A stretch of 5,134 nt of DNA from NCBI GenBank assembly GCA_017559685.1, contig JAFYQY010000228.1:1-5134 (forward strand), given 5' to 3'. Position 1 is the stretch's first letter. Each line of letters opens with the position of its first letter. The notes beneath the pieces were generated by a model. That model searched no databases and had not been told where the DNA came from. It saw only the letters and a program-made list of their open reading frames with translations. This document shows, one piece after another, positions 1 through 5,134 of the stretch. The translations under genes and the position numbers were made by a program. The stretch comes from Alistipes sp. (GTDB lineage: Bacteria; Bacteroidota; Bacteroidia; Bacteroidales; Rikenellaceae).

Positions 1-1978
1 CGCTTGAGTAGAGCCAAGAGCCACCCATATAGACATTGCTAATCTCACCTGGCCAAGAGGTGTATGAGTCCATAGAGTCGTTGATGGCGTAAGTACCTGC
101 GAAGTCGGTGCTATCTGGACCTGCCAAGATGTCGAACTGAACGTACTCACCCTCGCCGTCGTTAGGCATAATCATAAATGCCCAGTTCTGCAAGCCAACG
201 CCGTAGTAGTCACCATAAGCCTCGTAAACGAGTGTGTGGTGGTCGAGAGTAACGGTGTGGTTCTCGGTGAGTGTAGAGATTACGTCGCCGTAGTCGCCAC
301 CGCCACCGCCTGAGCCGCCAGTGCCGTCGTAGATAACGATATCACCCTGGAACGATACCTTGTGAGTCTCGCCGCTCATCATCATGTGTACCTCAGCGTA
401 GATAGAGCCATCAGCGTTGAATGTGATGAAGCCACCGTCAGGATAGTCAATAGCGTCATAGTCCGAACCATCGTAGTTCCACTTGTAGTATGCTGAGTAG
501 TAAGCAGATACTGTGCCTGAAGCCATAGTATCGTTTACGTCAATTGGGTATGTGCCAGGAGTGATAGTGTAGTCAGATGTGATAGGAGCATAGATATCTA
601 AACGATAGTATGTACCACCTACATAGTCGTAGCCCTCCTCGTCGATGCCGAGGTCAGAGAGGAAGAAGTAGTAGTTGTCAGCAGTGCCAGGAGTGTACTG
701 GTCGCCGTAGTACATACCGTAAGCGTGGTATGCTGTGAACTCTACCTCACCACCGTCGCCAGGAGTAGGAGTCTCACCGCCGCCACCGTTGCCACCAACA
801 TAGAGCTTAGGTGCACCGTTGTAAGTCACGGTGTGCTTAACGCCAGCAACATATACCTCAAGAGTGATGCTGTTCTCAGTTACTACAGCCTGGCCTGACT
901 CGAAGCCACCCTTAGCATCGTAAGCAGTACCATCAGCTGAAATCTTGAAGTAGCCAGAGTAGTAGTTACCTATAGTCCACTCCTCCATTGTGTCGTCAGC
1001 GTCAAATGTGTAAGTACCTGCAGGGATGTGGATGTAACCCTCAGCGTCTACCGCACCCTCAACGCTGTAGAGGTCGAGCTGATAGTATGTACCACCACCG
1101 TATCCATAACCATCATTGTCGAGACCCTTGTCCGAGAGAACGAAGTAGTAGTTGTGTGCTGGAGAGTACTCTGTACCGTAGTAGTCGCCCTGGCAGTAGT
1201 CAGCTACAAATGTAACATCCTCAGTAGGAAGACCTGCCTTAGGATCCATAGCCTCAACTACGCCCTCGTAAGTGAAGTGGAAGTTCTGACCCTCAGTATT
1301 TGTAAGGTCGATGTCGAATGTGTAGCCATCGATGTCACCACCAACAACGATTGTGCCGTTGCCACCCTCGAAGAAGTACTCCTCAGTCTCGCCAACGTAG
1401 AGCTCGAAGCCCTCCATCAACAAACCACCATTCGCAGCAGTGTAAGTGCCTGCAGAGAGGATCTCCTCGCCCTCAGGACCTACCAATACAGTACCCATAA
1501 GGATGTTGCCATCAGCCGAGTAGAATGCGATGAGATAGTTGTTGTAAGGGAAGCCGTAGTCTGACAAGTCCATACGCTCAGCGTAAGCCATCTCTGCGTC
1601 GTAGAGATACTCCTTAGCTGGCTTCGCAGCCTGCTTCACAGCAACCTCAAACTTAGCCTCGCCGTAAGCAACAACAATCTTAGTCTCGCGAGCGTCGCCC
1701 TCGTTAGCAGCAACGGTTACGCGTACCTTATCACCAGCTACAACTGTTACCCAGTCAGCCTCGCAAGTAGCCTGGAGCTCAGTGCCCTCAATGGCATTAG
1801 CAATGGTGTAGGTGATCTCAGCCTCGCCACCATCTGCTGAGAACTCGAGAGTAGCCTGAGATGTGAGTGCCAACTCAGGAGCATTCTGAGGGTCGTCTAC
1901 ATCGTTAGGTGTAGGCTCACACGCTGCAAATGCCAGAGGCAATGCGAGCAACAAGAAGAATAGTTTTCTTAGTTTCAT
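1..1978 (-). CDS. Modular BACON-domain surface lipoprotein, C-terminus beyond window
   Basis: The frame is open from ATG at 1978-1976 to the window edge, giving 659 visible residues and no stop. Residues 1-19 form a lipoprotein signal peptide (basic KLRK, then a Leu/Phe core) ending at Cys20 in LAFAAC, with acidic residues following. Residues about 33-118 look like a BACON domain: beta-rich, with the ADWVTV tryptophan at 76 and a closing FEVAVKQAA strand. Four beta-rich modules follow at about 122-242, 254-391, 411-550 and 566 onward. Modules 2 and 3 share YYG, NYYF.LSD.G, TYY.LD.Y and GTY signatures. Gly-rich linkers sit at about 395-410 and 552-564. No catalytic motif is visible. BACON domains are usually linked to glycan or mucin binding; a surface binding or adhesive role here is inference. 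The gene has its own promoter at 2061-2092. The first codons use AGA and CTA, not seen later in the visible part of the gene. The lipoprotein and BACON calls are firm; the ligand is unknown. Confidence 0.9.
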   Translation of the reverse strand, partial: MKLRKLFFLLLALPLAFAACEPTPNDVDDPQNAPELALTSQATLEFSADGGEAEITYTIANAIEGTELQATCEADWVTVVAGDKVRVTVAANEGDARETKIVVAYGEAKFEVAVKQAAKPAKEYLYDAEMAYAERMDLSDYGFPYNNYLIAFYSADGNILMGTVLVGPEGEEILSAGTYTAANGGLLMEGFELYVGETEEYFFEGGNGTIVVGGDIDGYTFDIDLTNTEGQNFHFTYEGVVEAMDPKAGLPTEDVTFVADYCQGDYYGTEYSPAHNYYFVLSDKGLDNDGYGYGGGTYYQLDLYSVEGAVDAEGYIHIPAGTYTFDADDTMEEWTIGNYYSGYFKISADGTAYDAKGGFESGQAVVTENSITLEVYVAGVKHTVTYNGAPKLYVGGNGGGGETPTPGDGGEVEFTAYHAYGMYYGDQYTPGTADNYYFFLSDLGIDEEGYDYVGGTYYRLDIYAPITSDYTITPGTYPIDVNDTMASGTVSAYYSAYYKWNYDGSDYDAIDYPDGGFITFNADGSIYAEVHMMMSGETHKVSFQGDIVIYDGTGGSGGGGGDYGDVISTLTENHTVTLDHHTLVYEAYGDYYGVGLQNWAFMIMPNDGEGEYVQFDILAGPDSTDFAGTYAINDSMDSYTSWPGEISNVYMGGSWLYSS
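2..1615 (-). repeat. Four tandem Tyr/Gly-rich beta modules within the BACON lipoprotein
   Basis: These are protein-level repeats. Module 1 is at about 1253-1615, module 2 at 806-1219, module 3 at 329-748, and module 4 from 283 to the window edge. Modules 2 and 3 align best: YYGTEYSP against YYGDQYTP, NYYFVLSDKG against NYYFFLSDLG, TYYQLDLY against TYYRLDIY, PAGTY against TPGTY, and then an Asp-Thr-Met before a Tyr-rich strand. Module 4 keeps DYYG, GTY and a variant NDSM. Module 1 is the most divergent, keeping NYL.AFY, GTY and a closing FTYEG strand. Modules 2 and 3 share a 16-base exact DNA match (604-619 and 1081-1096). Boundaries are estimates made by eye. Confidence 0.75.
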
Positions 1979-2032
1979 AATCTATAGTTTTAAATGTTTG
2001 TTAAAGTTCCTAACTTGCTAATTCTCATACCT

Positions 2033-2052
2033 TAGGCACATTCCGTGCCCTA
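2033..2052 (-). other. Stem-loop at the 5' end of the lipoprotein leader
   Basis: On the minus strand TAGGGCAC and GTGCCTA flank a GGAAT loop, pairing over 7 base pairs with one bulged G. The stem starts only a few bases downstream of the start site expected from the promoter at 2061-2092, so the transcript would begin almost directly with a hairpin. The rest of the roughly 75-base leader is AT-rich and appears unstructured up to the ATG at 1978. A role in protecting the 5' end of the mRNA is inference. Confidence 0.45.
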
Positions 2053-2060
2053 TCATATCA

Positions 2061-2092
2061 CAAAGCTATAAATTTTTAACTAAACTTCCAAA
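2061..2092 (-). promoter_or_regulatory. Bacteroides-type promoter for the BACON lipoprotein
   Basis: On the minus strand TTTG (2092-2089) is followed by 20 bases and then TAGCTTTG (2068-2061). This fits the known Bacteroidetes housekeeping consensus of a -33 TTTG and a -7 TAnnTTTG about 19-21 bases apart. The predicted start is near 2053-2056, leaving an untranslated leader of about 75 bases before the ATG at 1978. Confidence 0.8.
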
Positions 2093-2147
2093 CTTTTTGG
2101 TTGTTTTTTGAAGTCGAGCAGGAGGCGTGAAAGAGACAAAAGAGTAT

Positions 2148-2174
2148 TTAAGGAAGTTAAGGAGCTGAAGGACT
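2148..2174 (+). repeat. Three imperfect 9-base tandem repeats (TTAAGGAnn)
   Basis: TTAAGGAAG, TTAAGGAGC and TGAAGGACT follow each other directly, and the sequence then continues with AAGG. The array lies between the terminator of the upstream gene and the promoter of the downstream gene, in otherwise featureless DNA (2093-2190). From memory, short TTAAGGA-type arrays occur between genes in other Bacteroidales; I cannot check that here. No function is assigned. Confidence 0.5.
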
Positions 2175-2190
2175 AAGGCCCATCACTAAT

Positions 2191-2225
2191 TAAAATAGAA
2201 AGGGCTCTCCTCTCGGAAAGCCCTT
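2191..2225 (-). terminator. Rho-independent terminator of the FnIII lipoprotein gene
   Basis: The hairpin starts 20 bases after the TAA at 2248-2246. Read on the minus strand, AAGGGCTTTCC pairs with GGAGAGCCCTT across a GAGA tetraloop (2214-2211, a GNRA loop). The stem is 11 pairs with one T-G wobble. It is followed by TTCTATTTTA, a T-rich though interrupted tail. It separates the two lipoprotein genes into distinct transcription units. Confidence 0.85.
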
Positions 2226-2245
2226 CTGTTGGCCAAAACCCTATG

Positions 2246-4453
2246 TTATACTACAGGGTTGTTCGATGTACCTGTGTAGTGTACACCGTTGATGTAGCAG
2301 TCGAGAACGATGTAGTAGCTCGATGATGATGACATCTCCATTGTGCCCGATGCACTCTCGGCAGCTACGCCATTAACAGTGATGTTCGATGCGTTGAGCA
2401 CGCCATCGCCGTTGAGGTAGAACGTACCACCTGAAAGCTCGTTGAGTGTCATAGTCACAGTGTGTGAGCCATCTGTGAGTGTGACAAGCAACGAGCTCAT
2501 ATTGAGCGATGCGTCGAATACCCAGTTCTCGAAGCTCTCGCCAGGGGTGTTACCACCACCCTCGCCACCGCCAGGGTTAGCCTCTGTGGTGAATGTTGCT
2601 GTACCTGGGTCAGATGCCGAGTTGATAGTTGTGTCTGCAGGGTTAGCTACAACAGATACTGTGTAGGTAGTCTCCCACTCAAGGTTCTGGTATGTGATGT
2701 AGGCAGTCTCCACAGTCTTTGCGTTGCCACCGTTGAGTGTCACGGTGTAGCTCTTAGCACCCGCAATCTCCTGCCAGCTAACAGTAGCCGCGTTGCCCGA
2801 TACGATACCAGCTACCGATGGTGTTGCAAGCTTGGTAACCTCGCCTGAAGCACTCTTCTGGCCAATCTTACCAGCAAATGAGAACTGGCGTGATGAACCA
2901 TTCGTGAAGTTGAGTGTCATTGTGAAGTCGATAGTGCCCGCACCGTCAGATACAAGGTTCATAGTACCGCTGATAGCCTCGTAGCTCATACCGTTAACCT
3001 TGATGCCTGATGTCGAGAAGTCGCCAGCATAGTAGCAGTAGTCGCGAGTAGTCCAGATGAACGAGTCGTCAGAGTAGATGTTTGTCTCGTTACCCTGAGT
3101 GTCGTTGATGTAGAGGGTCATAGTGTCGCCCTTATCGTTCGAAAGCTCATAGAGGTAGCACCAGTATGATGAAGAGTAAGTACCCTTAGACATATATGTG
3201 AAGGCTACTGGTGAGTTGTCGTCCACAACTTCGCCCTTGTCATCGAGCTTGCCGTCGTACTCGATCATATATACGTAGCCATCACGACCCTCGAGTGTGA
3301 GCTCGATGTGGTACTCGTCGCCCTGTGCAGTAACAACAGCAGTACCGCCGTCTACAGCCACGTCAGTGCCGTCAACCTTGAACGAACGTGTTGTGAACTC
3401 GTTCTCGAAGTCGTTGTAACCGAACCAAGTTGTCGATGTCCAGATGTATGACTGCTCTGTGAGGTATGTCTGTGAAGCAAACTTTGCTGGGAAGTGAACG
3501 TCGATTGAGAAGTTGTCACCCCTCACAGCATACTTGTTACCGTAGCTTGATGCACCACCCCAGAGCCACTTTGTAGCTGTGTGTGTTGCCTCGAACTCGC
3601 CAGTAGGAGGTGCTGGAGTCTCGCCGTTAGAGCCGAAGTAGAGGCTACCCTCGTAGGTAATCTGATGCTTTGCACCATCCTCCATCTCGATTGTAGCAAC
3701 AATCTTGTTGTCAGATATCACTACCTCGCCCGATGCGTAGATGTAGTAAGTAGGCACGCTATCAACGATGCTGAGACCTGCGCCGTAGTCACCAAGGCCA
3801 AATGTGCCTGCAGCAGATGTCGCAGCAGCCTTGTATGTGCCGTTAGGAAGGGTATAGTTGTTAACCTCAACAGAGTCAGCAGCATAGAGGTCGAGGAGGT
3901 AGTAGATACCATTATCCTTGAAGCTCATATCTGTCTCAGTGAGGTTCACGCCTACGTCTGAAAGGATAACGTAGTAGTTGTAAGCTGCAGAGGACTGGTC
4001 GCCATAGTATGCGATGAAGATGTCATCAGCCTTGAATGTCGCGTCGAACTCCTCACCTGGTGTAGGCTCCTCACCCTGATCGCCCTTGGTTGTCATCTTA
4101 GCCTCGCTCTTTACGATGGCCTTAGAGTTCTTGGCTACAGCAACGATAGTGTACTCGGTAGCCTCGCTAAGCTCTGCAACGTAGCAGCCAGCCTCGGTGT
4201 TAGCCTGTGCCTCAGTACCGTTTGTGAGTACCTCAGTAGCTGTAGGTGTGTCCTCCGATGCCTCAACAACGAGATACTTAACCTCGTTAGCATCTGTCGA
4301 AGTGATTGTAAATGCGATAGATGTCTCCGAAGCCTCGCCCACGGTGATGGCCACGGTAGGGTTCTTCACCTCATCGACAGGTGCAGGCTCCTCGCACGCC
4401 ACAAATGCCAACGGGAGTGCCAAGAGCATCAATAGTAAACTTTTGATTCTCAT
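2246..4453 (-). CDS. Modular fibronectin type III-like surface lipoprotein, complete
   Basis: This is a 735-residue secreted lipoprotein. The signal peptide runs over residues 1-19 with Cys20 in LPLAFVAC, followed by acidic EEPAPVDE, which suits outer-membrane export in Bacteroidota. Residues about 31-123 form an FnIII-like domain ending in the typical LSEATEYTIVAVAKN and a TT-containing strand. Beta-rich modules follow at about 135-273, 285-402 and 414-530. A second FnIII-like domain sits at 541-624 (Trp560, TYTVSVVA). A Gly-rich linker (627-638) leads to a shorter C-terminal module, 639-735. Module 1 carries YYGDQ, NYYVILSD.G and YYLLDLY, matching modules 2 and 3 of the neighbouring BACON lipoprotein. 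There is no catalytic motif and no sorting domain at the C-terminus. The ATG at 4453 is chosen because it begins the signal peptide and lies about 50 bases after a strong promoter. A binding or structural surface role is inference; no named family is recognised beyond FnIII. Confidence 0.93.
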   Translation of the reverse strand: MRIKSLLLMLLALPLAFVACEEPAPVDEVKNPTVAITVGEASETSIAFTITSTDANEVKYLVVEASEDTPTATEVLTNGTEAQANTEAGCYVAELSEATEYTIVAVAKNSKAIVKSEAKMTTKGDQGEEPTPGEEFDATFKADDIFIAYYGDQSSAAYNYYVILSDVGVNLTETDMSFKDNGIYYLLDLYAADSVEVNNYTLPNGTYKAAATSAAGTFGLGDYGAGLSIVDSVPTYYIYASGEVVISDNKIVATIEMEDGAKHQITYEGSLYFGSNGETPAPPTGEFEATHTATKWLWGGASSYGNKYAVRGDNFSIDVHFPAKFASQTYLTEQSYIWTSTTWFGYNDFENEFTTRSFKVDGTDVAVDGGTAVVTAQGDEYHIELTLEGRDGYVYMIEYDGKLDDKGEVVDDNSPVAFTYMSKGTYSSSYWCYLYELSNDKGDTMTLYINDTQGNETNIYSDDSFIWTTRDYCYYAGDFSTSGIKVNGMSYEAISGTMNLVSDGAGTIDFTMTLNFTNGSSRQFSFAGKIGQKSASGEVTKLATPSVAGIVSGNAATVSWQEIAGAKSYTVTLNGGNAKTVETAYITYQNLEWETTYTVSVVANPADTTINSASDPGTATFTTEANPGGGEGGGNTPGESFENWVFDASLNMSSLLVTLTDGSHTVTMTLNELSGGTFYLNGDGVLNASNITVNGVAAESASGTMEMSSSSSYYIVLDCYINGVHYTGTSNNPVV
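2249..4051 (-). repeat. Four beta-rich modules within the FnIII lipoprotein
   Basis: Protein-level modules lie at about 3635-4051, 3248-3601, 2864-3214 and 2249-2539, with the second FnIII domain between the third and fourth. Module 1 belongs with those of the BACON lipoprotein (YYGDQ, NYYVILSD). Modules 2 to 4 share a different signature: a hydrophobic-Lys/Thr-Val-Asn/Asp-Gly turn, six or seven residues, then Ser/Gly-Gly-Thr and a beta strand (SFKVDG then GGTAVV; GIKVNG then SGTMNL; NITVNG then SGTMEM). Modules 2 and 3 also share S[YF]IWT and each end with a Gly-Lys strand. Boundaries are estimates by eye. Confidence 0.65.
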
Positions 4454-4508
4454 AGTTTTAGTGTTTTAATATTTATGTATGTTCTGATTTAACCTAACTT
4501 TCAATCAA

Positions 4509-4539
4509 CAAAGTTAATAAAAATTTCTCGATGTGCAAA
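4509..4539 (-). promoter_or_regulatory. Bacteroides-type promoter for the FnIII lipoprotein
   Basis: On the minus strand TTTG (4539-4536) is followed by 19 bases and then TAACTTTG (4516-4509), fitting the Bacteroidetes TTTG / TAnnTTTG consensus. The predicted start is near 4501-4504, giving a leader of about 50 bases. That leader is A/T-rich without a Shine-Dalgarno sequence, ending in AAAACACTAAAACT before the ATG, as is usual in this phylum. Confidence 0.8.
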
Positions 4540-4596
4540 TCCTGCTAGGCTTAAGTGACTGCGAGTGAGGAGGAAGTTGCCGTTTCGGTTTCTGAT

Positions 4597-4629
4597 AAAA
4601 AAGGAAAAGGCCCGAACAGTGTTCGGACC
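4597..4629 (-). terminator. Rho-independent terminator ending the upstream transcript
   Basis: Read on the minus strand, GGTCCGAAC pairs with GTTCGGGCC across a 3-base ACT loop: 9 pairs, one of them T-G. A TTTTCCTTTTTT tail follows immediately (4608-4597). It lies about 160 bases after the stop of the partial gene and upstream of the FnIII lipoprotein promoter, so it insulates the two. Confidence 0.85.
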
Positions 4630-4653
4630 CATTCTCAAAGTAAGTAATATGCT

Positions 4654-4683
4654 TTACTCCTTGAGGTACTTGTCGAGCCAGCT
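4654..4683 (-). pseudogene. Possible tail of a lost gene (SWLDKYLKE then stop)
   Basis: On the minus strand nine codons encode SWLDKYLKE followed by TAA. A TGA stop lies directly in front (4686-4684), so the stretch is not an expressed frame now. The codons (TGG, CTC, GAC, AAG, TAC, CTC, AAG, GAG) are those preferred by the real genes here, and the terminator at 4597-4629 lies 24 bases downstream, where a gene of its own would have one. It may be the remnant of a gene cut down by deletion. Thirty bases is short enough for coincidence. Confidence 0.2.
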
Positions 4684-4685
4684 TC

Positions 4686-4720
4686 AAAAAGAGTGGGGTT
4701 GTCCGATGTCGGACAACCCC
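4686..4720 (-). terminator. Strong 26-base palindrome, probable first terminator of the partial gene
   Basis: GGGGTTGTCCGA and TCGGACAACCCC (4695-4706 and 4709-4720) are perfect reverse complements around a 2-base centre; as RNA this would be about an 11-pair stem with a 4-base loop. On the minus strand it begins about 70 bases after the stop at 4790 and is followed by ACTC and then TTTTT (4690-4686). That T-run suits minus-strand termination, while the plus-strand side has none. The T-run is short and offset by four bases, so a protein-binding palindrome or mRNA-end stabiliser is an alternative. Confidence 0.6.
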
Positions 4721-4789
4721 TGCTATGCTTGGTGTTGAGGCTACCTATACTCGATTTGCTTGCATCTATTAGCCTCGATTGTGTGACTA

Positions 4790-5134
4790 TTACTTGTTTA
4801 CATCGCCAATCTTAGCCTCGCGAACGACGCAACCAATGAAGTTAGCACTATTACCACTTCTTACCTTGAATGTGGTTGTTGTGAGGTATGCGTTACCCTC
4901 CTTAGCCTCCTCGCTCTGCTTAGCCTCTGGATCGGCCTTCAAAGCCTCAGCCTCCTCCAAAGCACCGAAACGGTTATCCCAGATCTTGCCCTCGATAGGG
5001 ACGATTGTGCCGATAACCTTGTAAGAGATGTTACCCTCCTCGTCCTGAACCTCCTGGAGAACGTTGTAAACAGACTTAGAGTTTACACCCTCCTTCAAAC
5101 CGATCTTCACGTCTACAGTACCGTCGTCGTTAAC
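4790..5134 (-). CDS. C-terminal 114 residues of an unidentified protein
   Basis: The frame is open to the window edge and ends at TAA (4792-4790). The GTG at 5110 is almost certainly an internal valine, because the frame continues in front of it with VNDDGTVD. Visible residues 1-50 read as a small beta-barrel: DVKIGLKEGV, then Val/Tyr/Val strands, then YKVIGTIVP. This recalls the SH3-like C-terminal domain seen after flagellar-FlgT or CsgG-type domains (an iG..eGv turn), but that is a resemblance from memory. An aromatic IWDNRFG motif (51-57) follows, then an acidic and lysine-rich, probably helical stretch (58-80), then a final beta-rich part with one Cys (102). There are no membrane segments. 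Codon use matches the lipoprotein genes. Two hairpins downstream close its transcript. Function is not assignable from this fragment. Confidence 0.85.
   Translation of the reverse strand, partial: VNDDGTVDVKIGLKEGVNSKSVYNVLQEVQDEEGNISYKVIGTIVPIEGKIWDNRFGALEEAEALKADPEAKQSEEAKEGNAYLTTTTFKVRSGNSANFIGCVVREAKIGDVNK

Larger units (their letters stand above)
4454..4789. other. 336-base intergenic region between partial gene and FnIII lipoprotein
   Basis: In the minus-strand reading direction it holds a 7-base inverted repeat (TAGCCTC at 4770-4776 and GAGGCTA at 4737-4743, with a 26-base loop and weak support as a structure). Next come a 26-base near-perfect palindrome (4695-4720), a short coding-like scrap (4654-4683) and a clear terminator (4597-4629). 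After about 57 bases with nothing recognisable (4540-4596) come the promoter at 4509-4539 and an AT-rich leader. No open frame of useful length is seen on either strand. Confidence 0.7.

Noticed and set aside
1028..1564. A 178-codon open frame on the plus strand
   Set aside because: It lies wholly inside the BACON lipoprotein on the opposite strand. Its Val/Cys/Arg-rich product looks like the antisense reading of Tyr/Asn/Gly codons, and it has no promoter or domain of its own.
3515..3523. An Arg-Gly-Asp tripeptide (residues 311-313 of the FnIII lipoprotein), suggesting integrin binding
   Set aside because: Three residues are expected by chance in a 735-residue protein, and nothing around them shows a displayed loop.
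3581..3961. A 126-codon plus-strand frame
   Set aside because: It is antisense to the FnIII lipoprotein, with low-complexity composition and no signal or domain; a result of strong codon bias.
4197..4469. A 90-codon plus-strand frame overlapping the lipoprotein start
   Set aside because: It is the mirror of the signal peptide and FnIII region; its hydrophobic look comes from the antisense of Glu/Ala/Thr codons.
4654..4720. The palindrome as an insertion-sequence end or attachment site
   Set aside because: No second copy, target duplication, transposase or integrase is in the window, and the T-run on the minus-strand side fits termination better.
4737..4776. A 7-base inverted repeat after the stop of the partial gene
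   Set aside because: The 26-base loop and lack of a T-run make it a poor terminator; it is weak beside the nearby 26-base palindrome.
5108..5110. GTG as the start of the rightmost gene
   Set aside because: The frame stays open upstream to the window edge with plausible coding sequence (VNDDGTVD), and no leader precedes this GTG.

Overview
The window reads as Bacteroidota, most likely a gut or oral Bacteroidales. Three things point there. Both lipoproteins have Bacteroidales-type signal peptides, and one carries a BACON domain. The two visible promoters match the Bacteroides form (TTTG, about 19-20 bases, TAnnTTTG). No Shine-Dalgarno sequence precedes the starts; the leaders are AT-rich instead. 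I cannot name a genus. Coding DNA is strongly codon-biased (GAG for Glu, AAG for Lys, mostly TAC for Tyr), while intergenic DNA is AT-rich.

All genes lie on the minus strand, so transcription runs from high to low coordinates. In that order: (1) the last 114 codons of an unidentified gene (4790-5134, cut by the window edge); (2) a 336-base gap with two terminator-type hairpins, a short coding-like scrap and a promoter; (3) a complete 735-residue lipoprotein (2246-4453) with two fibronectin type III-like domains and four beta-rich modules; (4) a 267-base gap with a terminator, a 9-base tandem repeat, a promoter and a leader hairpin; (5) a second lipoprotein (1978 to beyond base 1), with a BACON domain followed by at least four beta-rich modules, its C-terminus lying outside the window.

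The two lipoproteins look like paralogues built from a common parts set. They have near-identical signal peptides, a different Ig-like domain at the N-terminus (BACON versus FnIII), and then tandem copies of a Tyr/Gly-rich module joined by Gly/Pro/Glu linkers. Each has its own promoter, and a terminator separates them, so they appear to be independent units rather than one operon. The likely location is the outer membrane, probably facing outward, with an adhesive, glycan-binding or matrix role; the sequence names no ligand. The repeated module, which I cannot assign to a named family, is the most interesting item. I see no RNA gene, CRISPR array, insertion sequence or origin.
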